NCBI GenBank assembly: GCA_003586115.2
Contig: QVOM02000057.1
Location: forward strand, 4,466,447-4,530,446
DNA length: 64,000 bases
From: Salvator merianae
Taxonomy: Eukaryota > Chordata > Lepidosauria > Squamata > Teiidae
Reading direction: 5' to 3'
The notes beneath the pieces were generated by a model. The model was not told where the DNA came from and did not search any database. It saw only the letters and a list, made by a program, of their open reading frames with translations. The translations under genes were made by a program, and so were the position numbers. Positions 1 through 11,600 of this stretch are shown in pieces; the stretch's first letter is position 1, and the number at the start of each line of letters is the position of its first letter.

Positions 1-27
1 AATGTCATCTTTTCTACTCCTTTTTAG

Positions 28-1320
28 GCCGGCTTCTCTAGATGCTATTGTTTTCAGCCACTTGGCTCCGCTCCTGAAAGCCAAGCTCCCCAACGGAAAA
101 TTCCAGCAACACCTCAAATCCTTGCCAAATCTCTGCAATTACTGTACATCCATCCTCAGTCTCTACTTCCCTTGGGATGAAGGTGAGAGTCCCGTTCATC
201 CCTTTGCAGGGAAAGGAGAGGAGGGAGGGGGAATGGGGTGCTGCCTCCAGGCAGCAAGAAGAAAAAGCGGGATTTTGTTTCGATCCCGCAATTGTCTCTC
301 ACCGTCTGCACCAGACAGCAGGCCGAAATTGTACAGGGTGAGCCCTGGGGCCTTACCTTGTCTGGCGCTTGTTCTCACAATAGTGAGTACTTCTGGGTGT
401 TTACGTAGCGTGGAATACCCAGAACTGTGCAAGGGCCAGTCCCCAAACATTTTGGGCCTGGTTTCGCCCCTGGTTCATGCACAGTGGCCATTTTCTTCAA
501 GATGGATCCCAGGAACAAGAGTCCAGGCAAACCAAGCCCATATCGATATTTTGGGAAAACACGGGTTTCCCTGAATAGCAATAAGCTGGGATTTCACCCC
601 TATATCCCAGGGCTATGTTGGCATTGCCACAGGAAGTGTAGGCCCACGATAATCCCAGTTTTAGGCCCTGCCTGGACGCAGCCAGATTAAAGCGTGAGGT
701 GGAAGAGGCCGAATTTTAAACCACCCCTGGGAAATTCAGTTGCGTAACAACAGAGTAAAAATACCCAGTCTGTGTTGAGAAAGAGGCTTTCTAGGGATAT
801 AGAAGTATTTCTTGTTCGCCTGTTTATTATTTCCTTCACAGCAAGGGTTATTTTCTTCTCCTTCTGCTTTTTGTCCGCACAACACGCTGTGAGGTAAATT
901 AGGCTGTGAGGCAAGGACAGGTCCGGACGTTGCGGGCCTCTAATTCCCATCAGCCCCTGAGGCAAGATGGCCGCCATCGGGGAAGATGGCCGACCAGCAA
1001 CAGCTGAGGAGGCAAAGAGTTTGCTGCCCTTCCTCCAGCCACTAGCCCAACCTTCTTCCTTCCTGACAGGATTTTTGTCATGTTTTCCAGGTGACCCACC
1101 GCCCAGCGTGCCAAAGGCGGCCTCTGGGGACGGGGCTGACATGGATGAAGACCCTTACAAGCGCCGCAACCAGGTCCTGTCCGTGCTGGTGGGCCTGGTC
1201 GCCATGATCGGATACGCCCTTTTGACGGGGATTGTCTCCATCCAGAGGCAGCAGGAGCCTGAACATAGAGGCTCCCGCGCCGTTGTTCTTGAGGAGGAGG
1301 AGGATGGCGAAGAAGAATGA
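28..1320 (+). CDS. MTX1: Metaxin-1, last two coding exons (5' part outside window)
   Basis: Metaxin-1 is an outer mitochondrial membrane protein of the import and SAM-associated machinery, with GST-like domains and a C-terminal membrane anchor. Two exons are seen: 28-182 (acceptor tttttag, donor GTGAGA) and 1091-1320 (acceptor ttttccag, stop TGA at 1318-1320). The first encodes the end of the GST-like domain, including SLDAIVFSHLAPLLKAKLP and ILSLYFPWDEG, very close to human metaxin-1. The second encodes a charged linker, then DPYKRRNQVLSVLVGLVAM, a hydrophobic anchor (VLSVLVGLVAMIGYALLTGIV) and an acidic tail ending EEEEDGEEE. The exons join in phase 1. The gene is convergent with GBA, as in human. 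Intron 183-1090 has no further coding sequence that I recognise. Gene identity is firm; upstream exons are not in the window. Confidence 0.95.
963..975 (+). promoter_or_regulatory. YY1-type motif with ATG inside the last MTX1 intron
   Basis: The sequence caagatggccgcc matches the YY1 consensus CAAGATGGCGGC closely. The motif is known to sit at transcription and translation starts. Its ATG (967) opens a frame that runs without a stop into the last MTX1 exon. Promoter activity is inference. Confidence 0.35.
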
Positions 1321-1477
1321 AACCGCTTTGGACTAGAGCGGCATTTTCACCTCCTTCCGACGGACCCTTTCTTTTTTTTTGTACCAGGCCAAACTCGGCG
1401 CGCCTGTTTCCTCAGCAAACGTTTTCCCTTTCCTCTTGTTCATTCCAGTATCCAGGGTGCAAGCTCCAGTGGAGCCC

Positions 1478-1483
1478 AATAAA
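1478..1483 (+). terminator. MTX1: Polyadenylation signal AATAAA for MTX1
   Basis: A canonical AATAAA lies 158 bases after the MTX1 stop codon and is followed by T-rich and GT-rich sequence (ctcctttc, then ggggttgtgtgttttg). The spacing implies a short 3'UTR. It is the only AATAAA close downstream of the stop. Confidence 0.75.
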
Positions 1484-1998
1484 TCTCCTTTCGGCTGCCT
1501 TCAGCTGATCTGTTTAACCGCCACGCCCTCTTGGCATCCGTGGGGTTGTGTGTTTTGAACTAGGGCGCCCAGAGTTTATCCACATGGGGGTCCAAACGCC
1601 GGATCGATACCCACCTGGGGCCTAAACGTTCAAAACATGCTCTTTTCCATATTACACAGTACAACGCTGGCATGAAAAAACGGGTCAGAAAGAAAGTTCC
1701 TTCATTTAGCGATGGGGAACAGCCGTGACTTCCATCTTGACGGGATTTTGATGGAAATTAGAAAAATCGAGAAGGCAGAGGAACTCTGTGACCCTTCGGG
1801 TTGCTTGTCAACCATAACTGCAGGCCAGGCCTTGCTGGGGTTTATGGGTACAAGTCCTGGGATAGGAGGCACGTGGCCCATGGGTCAGTTTACATTTTTA
1901 AGTTGAAATTCTTTATTTCTGACTAGCAAACTGTACATGCGGTACAGCACTCCTTTGAAACTCACAAGTTCATTTTTGTATGCTGGTGGGGGCTGATT

Positions 1999-2525
1999 AA
2001 GAACATAAGAGGAGCCCTGCTGGATCAGGCCACGGCCCATCTAGTCCAGCATCCTTCTCACACAGTGGGATACCAACTGCTTCTGAGCATCTCAAGCAGA
2101 AGACAAAGGCAGAACTCTCACCTAATCTTGACTCCCTGCAAATGGCCTTTAGAGGCATCCTGCCTGTCTCTCCAGCCCAGAAATGATACTTAGGCATCCA
2201 TTCTAGCAGCCACTGATACACCTGACTTCCATGAATCTATCCAATCCGTTCTTAAAGCTAACCAGGCTGTCACCACCTCTTCTGGTAGTAAATTCCATAA
2301 ACCGATGATCCTCTGGGTGAAAAAATCCTTCCCCTTGTCGGTCCTAACTCTCCTGCCCATCAGCTTCATAAAGTGCCCCCTGGTCCTAGTGTTGTGCAAT
2401 AGAGAAATTAATTCCAGTCTCTCATTAGCACAAGAGCAAGTAATGAGGGATGTCTTTGCATCCTCTTGTATATATGATAAAGCACTGGTAATTGGCATTT
2501 TATGCTGGGTTGGGGGGGCGCGCAA
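1999..2525 (-). mobile_element. CR1-like LINE 3' end with ORF2 C-terminus
   Basis: On the minus strand the sequence encodes a typical CR1-clade reverse transcriptase tail: RTRGHFMKLMGRRVRTDKGK, then FFTQRIIGLWNLLPEEVV. A 3'UTR of about 200 bases follows, ending in ctcctcttatgttctta. The 5' part is missing, as usual for truncated LINE insertions. The same 3'UTR recurs about a dozen times in the window, so this copy identifies the whole family as a LINE and not a SINE. Clade is assigned from memory. Confidence 0.7.
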
Positions 2526-2714
2526 AGGATGCCCGGAAACACCTCATTTCTGGTTCCCTCTGTAGTAGTGCATTTTCAGGTTCACAAGGAAATGGAGACC
2601 AGAACCCTTGCTAATACACTTTATTTTCTGTAGTTTGGCTCCTATGACACACAGTGCATAGAAAAATGGTTCAAAAAGATCATTTAATGTTTTTTTAAAA
2701 AGAGAGCCAGGGAA

Positions 2715-2754
2715 TCTATCTATCTATCTATCCATCCATCCATCCATCCATCCA
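2715..2754. repeat. (TATC)n/(CATC)n microsatellite
   Basis: Four-base units, first tatc and then catc, about ten in all. Confidence 0.9.
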
Positions 2755-3749
2755 GGTTTTTCTTTTATTGAAAGACTAGGATCTTTCCCTTCTGGCTTTC
2801 AGTTTAAAAGACCATGACACAAAAGGAAGGAGGTCGTGGCAGGAGAAGGAAAAATAAAGGCCCAATGCAGTCCTATTCTCCAGCATTATTGAAAGTTTCT
2901 TAGATAGGCCATCTTGAAATAAAGACCAATTATAATTCTGCAAATGAGGAGCTGAGACCAAAACACCTGCTAGGAAGAAACAGGGATCTCTTGCCAAGCC
3001 TTTGAAGAAGTCATATTTTTAATCTTTCATCATTAATCCTTCAGTGTAAATATACATCCTGGGGCTGGGAGTTCCACAGGACACCCAAAACAGTGGCACC
3101 AACCTTACTGGGTAATCCTCCCAGCTCTAGTTCGTGGACTGGGCAGAGAAGCAACATTTTTTTTCCTTTCCTCCTATTAGTCTTGGGGCCAAGAAAACAG
3201 AAAGGTGAATCGGTTCCTCTCTGCCTTAACCCTCTTCCCTTTGTACAAGTTTCTCTACCACTATCATGCCACTTAGGAAAGGAAGAAAAACAGAACTGCA
3301 GCCAGCTAGAGGCATGCCAGTTCAGTGACCTCGTTCGTACTGCCTGGCTTTATCTGTTTGCTCAGGCTGCCGCCCCCAAAAAATGTTATTAATAAATAAT
3401 TTCTAAAATGCTTGGCTAAGGCACTCTGGCTGGGTTTGGTTCCTGGCAGCGTTTCGTGGACAGAAGCTGCTGCTTGAGCCGTTAAGCCAAAGCCAGATGG
3501 GGTGACGTCGGCCTGTAGGGACTCTGCCAAATTCCACAGCGACGGGCTTCTGTGTCTGCAAGGGCGCCTGGAGGAAAATGCTCCCAGACTTTTCCGCCGG
3601 ATGGCAGCTGGATTTCTGACTTCTGTAAGCCTTCTTTCTCCTTGGATCTGCATGGCGCTTGCTGCCTTTTGACCCCACGATCCCCACTCTGGGGAATCCA
3701 GGATTCCCAGGATCCAGAGAACATTTAAGATCAATATTGTTCACCACCA

Positions 3750-4163
3750 GATATAGTCTACCCTTGCCTGAGCCTAACCCTGCTCGAGTTCACCCCTGCC
3801 CAAGTCCACCCCTGCCTGAGCCTTGTCCAAGTCCACCCCTGCCTGAGCCTTGTCCGAGTCCACCCCTTCTCGAGTCTACCCCTGCTTGAGTCCACCCACC
3901 TGAGTCCACCCTTGTCCAAGCCTATCCTTGCCCAAGCCTACTTCTGTCCGAACTGACCCTTGCCCGAATCTACCCCTGCCTAAGTCCACACCACCTGAGT
4001 CCACCTTAGTCTGAGCCTACCCTTGTCTGAACCTACTCCTGCCCAAACCTACCCCTGCCCGAGTCCACCCTTGCCCAAGCTTACCCCTGCCTAAGCCTAT
4101 CCCTGCCCGAGCCCACCCCTGCCTGAGTCCACCCTTGCCCGAGTCCACCCCTGCCCGAGTCCT
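3750..4163. repeat. 15-bp minisatellite in the MTX1-GBA interval
   Basis: More than 25 imperfect units close to gagtccacccctgcc. Variation is mostly C/T changes inside the unit (gagtcc, aagtcc, gagcct; cctgcc, cttgtc), and a few units are shorter. The strand is C-rich with almost no G runs. Not coding: no conserved frame runs through the array. Confidence 0.9.
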
Positions 4164-4669
4164 AGGGGATCATTTACCACTGCTTCTGGGTGCCCTGATC
4201 TCTTGGAATCAGTTCTGCCTCCAATACAAGGGCACCTTTGTCATAAGGTAGCAACCCATTCTCCTTTCCCTAGAGCTGGAAGAAATTACTTAAGTTTAAA
4301 TCCTTTACCAAAGCCATGAATCCTTTCTAATTGTACTGGATTGTACTTCTTCTGCACAGCCGCCGGGGAAAGGCAAAAAGTATTTGTGGGCCAAAGGAGA
4401 AGATATCCCAAGAGGGGAAAAAAAAACCAGACAAACAGCTGGGTGTCACCATGCCCAACTATTGCCCCAGGATATTTAGAAGCCCTGCTTGACTTATGCT
4501 GGAAATCTGGTGATCTGAGTGGGTGAATTCTCACCTCGCCCTGCCAGCTCAGCAGTCCCAGAGCTTTTGCAACAGAGCCAAGATGAATAAGGCACACACC
4601 TTTCAGGGACTGTGAAACTAACCATTCTCATCTCTCTCTGCTGGGGCTGAGGGGTTTTTTTGGTCCAAA

Positions 4670-4772
4670 CTTTGCGGGAGAGTGAAGGACAGAAAAGCCT
4701 GGTGCACACTGGTCCATGGGGGGTCACAAAGAGTCGGTCGTGACTGAACAACTGAACAACAAGAAAGGAAAT
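4670..4772 (+). mobile_element. BovB-type LINE (or BovB-tailed SINE) 3' end
   Basis: The sequence ggtccatggggggtcacaaa, continuing agagtcggtcgtgactgaac, is the signature 3' end of BovB LINEs and of the squamate SINEs that borrowed it. It ends in an AAC-rich tail (aactgaacaacaag). This is strong evidence for a squamate or ruminant genome, and the rest of the window favours squamate. Confidence 0.8.
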
Positions 4773-4824
4773 CAACCCTGACTGTTCACTGGAAGGACAA
4801 ATCCTGACGCTGAACCTCAAATCC

Positions 4825-5020
4825 TTGGAAAAGACCCAATGCTGGTTAAGATGGAAGGCAAGAGAAGAAGAGATGGCAGAGGAAGCAATGGGTAGAAAGT
4901 ATCACAAAAGCAACAAACATGAGCTTGGACAAATTTTGGGGGGCAGTAGAAGACAAAAGGGCCTGGCGTGGCGTGGTCCAGACATCATTAAGCAACTGAA
5001 CAACGATAGGACCACCTTGA
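4825..5020 (+). mobile_element. Second BovB LINE 3' fragment
   Basis: Carries the last codons of BovB ORF2 in order: a block near atgctggttaagatggaagg, an RKYHKSNKHELGQ block, then a block near agggcctggcgtggcgtggt. It ends in cattaagcaactgaacaacg. The copy is 5'-truncated and diverged. It lies about 50 bases from the preceding fragment in the same orientation, so they could be two insertions or one rearranged copy. Confidence 0.7.
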
Positions 5021-5616
5021 GACACTTGTAACAGTGCAGAGTAAAGAAATCCTGATAAATGAAATGTCTTTACTCTAGCAATCCACCTCTCCCTTTCAAA
5101 TCCTGTATGCCCAAAGGAGGATAGAGAACAGGTAGATTTCTGGTTGTTGTTTTTTTTAAAAAACTTTATTATATTAAAATGTCTGAGAAAGAAAGGAACA
5201 CTGTAATAGGTTGCAAGCACTGCAACTAATCTATCTGTGCATCAGTGCCGGTAAATAGCGCTTTCCCATGGAGATTTAGACTAAAAGGGGCCCTGGGAAT
5301 CCTGGGAATCCTGGGAATCGTGGGTTGTGGTATTCATGAGAAAATGGTGGCCAAGAACCCTTGACATTCCCAAGGGAATACGCAATATTGATGAATTGCA
5401 AAGATTTTTACACCACATCCCGTTTTAAAATCTGCAAGCCGTTTGATATGGGCTGACCCCACTTCTAAAGCAAGCCACCTCCGATATCTTCCGGAACGTC
5501 CCTAAGACATAACCCTTTCCAATCCTGATCTTACTCCTGGCTCATATTGGTCCTTTTATAGATCATGGTTCATACAGGCCAGAAAACCCATCCCCACGCC
5601 TTCACATAACCCCCTG

Positions 5617-5622
5617 TTTATT
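5617..5622 (-). terminator. GBA: Candidate polyadenylation signal for GBA
   Basis: AATAAA on the minus strand (tttatt on plus) lies 28 bases past the GBA stop, implying a very short 3'UTR. Another AATAAA on the minus strand at 5165-5170 would give a 3'UTR of about 480 bases. I cannot decide between them. Confidence 0.4.
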
Positions 5623-5649
5623 CCCCCCATCAGTATTAAAACCCTCCCC

Positions 5650-8600
5650 TCAAGGGAAGAGAGCATCCAATATGGAGAAAAAGCTCTTCAGGTTCTGTGT
5701 TGAGTTGGCCTTTTCTGCACCATCTTTGGATCGCTTCCAGAGGTAGGTCTGGATCGAATTGGCCATGGAGACTGCGTCAATATAACCCACGCTCGGGTCC
5801 AGGATGCCGAAAGGTACATCCTTCGGAGATCTGAGAAGGAAGAGGAATGCACACACACACACCCCAAAAATAAGGAGGCACCTTCTTAAGACAATCAACA
5901 GGTTCCAGCCCCAGAATTTACATACAATAAAAAATCTAGTACTTTTGCAAGACCTGCTTAGCAGCCTGCGCTTAACCGTCTTAAACTCAGAGTTTTGGTA
6001 AGTCAGCTAAACAGACTCTACGATGCCATGCAGGCTGTGTCAAATTTAAGTTAAGCATGACAATGAAGGGCATAATTGCATCTTTTTTTCTTAAAAGATC
6101 ACTCAGCAGAATGGCAGCAGAAGGGAGACGCCATAGAAATTGCTGGCTTCCAGGACTCTGGCTGCGATCAGACACAATAAAAGGGCCGCCTCAGAGGTGC
6201 CTCATACAGACAGTGTGTGGCCCTCGTGTTCCCAAGTCTTCTCTAATCCACCTTTTCTAGTATAGAACGTTCATGAGAAAGGGGAGGGGCCGACTGGTGT
6301 GTGGACAATCCCACCTCGAAGCCGTCTCTGGGCTGCCTCAGAGATGCTTTTTTTTTGTTGCCTCTGATCACAGCCTCTCTTTCATTCAGCTGCTTCCGAG
6401 GCAGCTTTTATCACATCGGGATTAGAACCGAATCTTTAAAGCCCAGTAAATGTCCAAATAACACAACTATGTTATGGAAACAACCCATGACCCCCGGACC
6501 ACTGTTGTGGTCACATGACTTTTGCCCTTCCACATCTCCTCCCAGCTTGGGATGGGCTGCTAATCCCGAGAAAGGATGCTCTCGCGAGAGCATCTCACTA
6601 AAAGTCCTCACCACCACCCATGCTGCCCCCAGTATAATCCATTTCACTGCTGAGCAGCTCTTGAGGCGTCTCTCCTAAGAGTCAGCTAATCTGATTTACC
6701 ATTTCACACTCCCTGCTTCCCATTTCACCTGCAGAATAAGAGCGAAAAAGCAAACCTGCTTTATTTTCTTGCACGGAACGGAAGTCCTGCATTAGCTGAC
6801 TACTCACCGGTTCAAGACCACGACAGTTGCCGAACCATCTGGCCGGAGGAAGGCCGAATATTCCAAGCTGCTCCATCGGTTGCTTTTGACGCCAATCCGC
6901 TGGGTTCCCTCAGGGAGGAACTTACTGCAGTCCCAGAACACCCCACCAAAAGAACCCCAAACACAAGGTGTGAGAACAGCTCTGCAAAGGTCTGCCAAAC
7001 ACAGCTTCAGAACGCAAGTTAACCGTCCTCAGCACGGGTAAAAAAAGGATGCAGGTTGTGGGTCAGTGGAGTTGTTTTTCTTCCGCTCATTTTTAATCCT
7101 TGCTGCAAAACCCTATATGGTGCCGGTCTGAGTTCTGCAGATTTTTCTTTCCCTGGGGGTGTCTTAAAATCGTACTAAGTAATCAAACTTTTCAAACGGC
7201 AGACAAAAATAAAGAAAAAAATAATTCCGCATTTTCCCTCAGCTGGGGTACAAAGGTACCCCATCCATACTGATAAGCATTAAAAACTCAAAGGAAGTTA
7301 TCAGATTGACGCAACAGCCCATCACTGGCCCCTGTGCAAAAAAACCCAAACCATTTGCCCCCACTCTTGTGATTCAACACCCTCTGTTGCCTTTTCGGGG
7401 CTAAAAACAGGTGACGTGAGACATGAGAGAAGCCATTTTGCTTCTGACTTTTCTGCTTTTCTCCTCATCCCGCGGCAGCCATTTTGTGAGCAGAAGCGGG
7501 ATCACTTTCTCAGAACCCCACACAGGCCCACAAAATGGGAAAGCTGAAAGCTCGGAGCTGCCAATTCCTCCTGGATTGTCCTGAAGACTCTCGGACAATC
7601 CTGGAGGATGGGAAGCAAAAAAGGATGAAGGGACGACGGTTGGTATGAGGACCAGGAAGGTGCTGGAAACATGACCTTCTCAGTAGTGGCTCCCAGATTA
7701 TGGAACAGTTTCAATGCCTGGTGAAAATTCTTTTGATCACCCAGGTTTGGGAGGGACTGACTGATCCTTCCTGCTGTTATTCTGATGCATCTATTTCTGG
7801 CTTTATACATGCACTGCCCTGGGACTGTCAAGAAGGGTGGTAGAAAAAGAATTGTAAATAATTCTGGACAGCAAAGGATTCCTCATAGCACCTGAAATGA
7901 GCCATGTGGTAGAACATAGGCTGCTTGTAGAAGCGGTCGTTCTCAGCGTCCACTATGATGGGGCTGTCCACGTAATTCCTGCTCCAGTTCGGTCCCCCTT
8001 TCATGTCCAGCACCAGGTTCCAGTCCGTCCACCCTGTGACATAGTTGTTGAGATTCTGCAGCCGGGGTGGGGGTGGGGGGGAAAGCCGTCAGTTCTCCAT
8101 CCTTTATGTTTGTTTTATTTATTTTTAATTGAAGAATCTATCTCCCACCCTCCACCGAAAGGCCGTAAGGTGGGTCACAATAATAAAAAAGATAAAATAC
8201 ATAAAATATCCTGAAGACATCTTTAAAAATATAACCTTCCCTCCCTCCCTCCCTCCCACAGCCCATCTAGTCCAGCATCCTGTCTCACACAGTAACCCAC
8301 CAATTGCTTCTGGGTGTCTCAGGCAGAAGACGAAGGCAAAACCTTCACCTGCTCTCCACTCTGCCTGTTTCTCCATCCTGGAGGCAGTACCTGGATATCC
8401 ATTCTAGCTGCCATTGAAACAGCTGTCCTCCAAGAATGTGTCTATAAGAACCTAAGCGGAGCCCTGCTGGATCAGGCCACAGCCCATCCAGTCCAGCATC
8501 CCATCTCACACAGTGGCCCACCAGTTGCTTCTGAGCTTCTCAAGGAGAAGGCAAAACCCTCACCTGCTCTTAGATTCCCTACAAATGGCCTAGTCCAACC

Positions 8601-11600
8601 CTCTAGCCAATGCACCAAGTGATTTTTCCCTACGACCCAGGGAAAGACCCGCAAATCAGTCCCCCGAGACGTACCGTGAGGATACTGTAGCTGTATTTAC
8701 TTCCCCGGTCCCAACCTCCCAGCACCACCCGTGGCTCCCAGAAGTAAGATCCCGTTGAGGCCTCCGTGGAAATCAGGTAGTAATTGGGGAAGAGGTGGTG
8801 GGTGAGGGACAGGGTCAAGTCGATGGGTGCCAGGAAGTCCAGGTACCAGTGGATGCCGATGCCCTTGATGTAGCTGGAGGCCACTGGGTCTCTGAGCACC
8901 TGGGAGCAGAAGAGGATTGCATGACAACATCCCACTGGTTTTGTCTCCTCAGACCATATTTCACTGGTTTTGTTCATTGTGACCTGGTCTGCAACTGTAC
9001 GTGAAGGGCGGGATAGAAACAGCTTGAAATACATACATACATACATACATATTAGGGCTTGCACAGTTCTAGCAGCCTTGCGAACTAGGTGGGACTTTCC
9101 CCACCCTCCACGTCCAAGTTAGGTTTCTAGATCAGATGGAGGATAAGGTGGGCAGAAGGGTAATTCCGCCACAAAATCCATGCTCAGTCTATCCATGGAA
9201 GTCAAGGGAGCTGGGAGGGAGGACCCAGTCTACCAATGGAAGTCAATGGGACTGTGGAGCGGGGACCCAGTCTACCAATAGAAGTCAGCGGCACCTCTGA
9301 GGCAACCCCCTGAGTTGTAGGGCATATGCAGACGTGCTTAAAGCACTGGCATCCTGCTTGCCATCCTGACATGACCAGCAGGCAGGGCTGACACCATGGT
9401 GGCCCACTGCCAGAGTGGCAGCCCCAAGGCAGGATGGGATTTCCCGCTCTCTCCTTGAGACGCTGGAAGTCAGTGACCAACTCACCACTTCGGCCCAATA
9501 AGGAAGCATCAGTCGCTGGTCGTCAAGAATGATGAGCTCAATGTCCTTGTGAGAGCTGTTGGCTAAGGCAGGGCCCAGGTCCTTGGCGATGAAGTCCCTC
9601 TGGTGCTCGGGGGAAAAGCCCAGGCACTGGAAGGGGTAGAAGATAATGTCCCCAGCAGTGGGCTCGTTGCCTGAGGTCACAGCCCAGAAAGTCAGGTTAT
9701 GTTTGGCATATTCGTCTAGGAATCTGTGAATGGGAACAATGGCCAATGTGAGATGTAGGTCATAGCCAAGATGATTCTCTGCTATGTGGCTATTAAAGGT
9801 GCAGGAGCACTATGATTCCCTCTTCAATGCAACTATTAAATGTGTAGAAGCCCTGTGATTCCCTCTTCTATCCAACCATTAAAGGTGTAGAAGCTCTGAG
9901 ATTCCCTCTTCTATGCAACTATTAAAGGTGCAGGAGCCCTGCAATTCCCTCTTTAGCACAACTATTAAAGGCACAGGAGCTCTCTCCTTTCCATCTGGCT
10001 GCCCTAGCCCCCTCGCTGTTCGTACTGCTGGTCCCAGGGAAGACAGGACCCCACAAACAATGTACAAAAGCACTGCGACCGCAGTCCTTTCAAGCTCCCG
10101 TTACCGGATGAAATAGTTGGCCCAGGTCTTGTGATATTTGTCTCCTGGCTCCCCCTTCAGGGTCCCGCGCCCCGTCATGGCTCCGTTAGTTTTCATCCAC
10201 ACTGGAGAAGTCCAGGGACTGGCGTAAAGGGAGAGAGGTCTGGTGGCCACAGCTTGTGCTTGCTGCAGGATTGGGATCTATGGGAAGAAGAAGAAGAAGA
10301 AGAAGAAGGAGGAGGAGGAGGAGGAGGAGGNNNNNNNNNNNNNNNNNNNNNNNNNNNNNNNNNNNNNNNNNNNNNNNNNNNNNNNNNNNNNNNNNNNNNN
10401 NNNNNNNNNNNNNNNNNNNNNNNNNNNNNNNNNNNNNNNNNNNNNNNNNNNNNNNNNNNNNNNNNNNNNNNNNNNNNNNNNNNNNNNNNNNNNNNNNNNN
10501 NNNNNNNNNNNNNNNNNNNNNNNNNNNNNNNNNNNNNNNNNNNNNNNNNNNNNNNNNNNNNNNNNNNNNNNNNNNNNNNNNNNNNNNNNNNNNNNNNNNN
10601 NNNNNNNNNNNNGCCCAAAGGCTTACATCTATCTATCTTCCACATCACACAATGTGATGCTCCCTATTCATCTACTTGCAATTACTTGCTTTCGAACAAC
10701 TAGGTTGACTGGAGCTAGAGGCCAGTAGAGGGTGCTCATCCCCTCTACATGGCAGACAGGGGCCTCGAACTCCGATCCTCCTATTGAAAGATCAGTGCCT
10801 TAGCCTTCTGCACCACCGTGCCTCCAGAAGCAGAAGAGCGTTTTGGGGATACAGCTGTTGGAAATTTTGCCAAGGGATGCTCCGCACAGTTGAGCGAGGA
10901 TACGAAACGGGAGTCGGACAAGAGATTCACACAGCCACACATACATGTAGCATAGACCTATAGCTTCTTCTTCTTGCTCTTCTTCCTCTGCTTGGGTATT
11001 ATTATTGTTGGTCAGAAGAATTGGCAGTCGTAGCCTGGATCAAATTCAACGATTCACGGCCTAACCAAGGACTTAGGAGTCATTACAATAATATCAGAGA
11101 ATAGAAATAATAATTATTATAGAATGGGATATTATTATTATTCAGAAGAATTGGCACTCATCGCCTAGATCAAGCTCAATGATTCAAGTCCTAATCAAGG
11201 ACTTATGATAATATCAGAGAATAGAAATAATAATTATTATGAAACGTGAAATCACAGCTGCCAGTGCCTTAGCTGTGTTGGCATCCTTCCCAAGAACTTA
11301 GGATGAAATAATATATCAATGTATCAGCATAAGACGTGTGTGGATCCAAGCAGTGTGGCAGTTGACCAATGGAAATTTTGTCTATTATTTTTATTATTAT
11401 TACTGTTATTGTTATATGCTCCAGATAGGGATCGAGTAGAGACTGAGGCCATCTCCATATTCACCTTGTCTGGAGCAGTCCAACTATCCCAGTCTACTCT
11501 GTCCCAGGATAAACAGCGGGACACTGTCTGCACTGGGAGGTGGGGATGCAGTCTTTGGCTGATATCCACAAACCTTTCAGTACCCATTCTGCGATGAGCT

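Larger units (their letters stand above)
1484..5616. other. MTX1-GBA convergent intergenic region
   Basis: No gene is recognised here. It holds a CR1-like LINE fragment (1999-2525), a tetranucleotide repeat (2715-2754), a 15-bp minisatellite (3750-4163), two BovB 3' ends (4670-5020) and a 10-bp motif, tgggaatcc, three times at about 5290-5320. The stretches 2560-3740 and 5030-5600 show nothing I can name beyond low-complexity runs. Confidence 0.7.

Noticed and set aside
2190..2525. 111-codon minus-strand frame as a host gene
   Set aside because: It is the C-terminus of a CR1-like LINE ORF2.
10131..10703. Long open frames across the N gap at 10331-10612
   Set aside because: They are open only because N is unread and the flanks are GAA/GGA repeats; the true coding sequence here is the minus-strand GBA exon 10105-10277.
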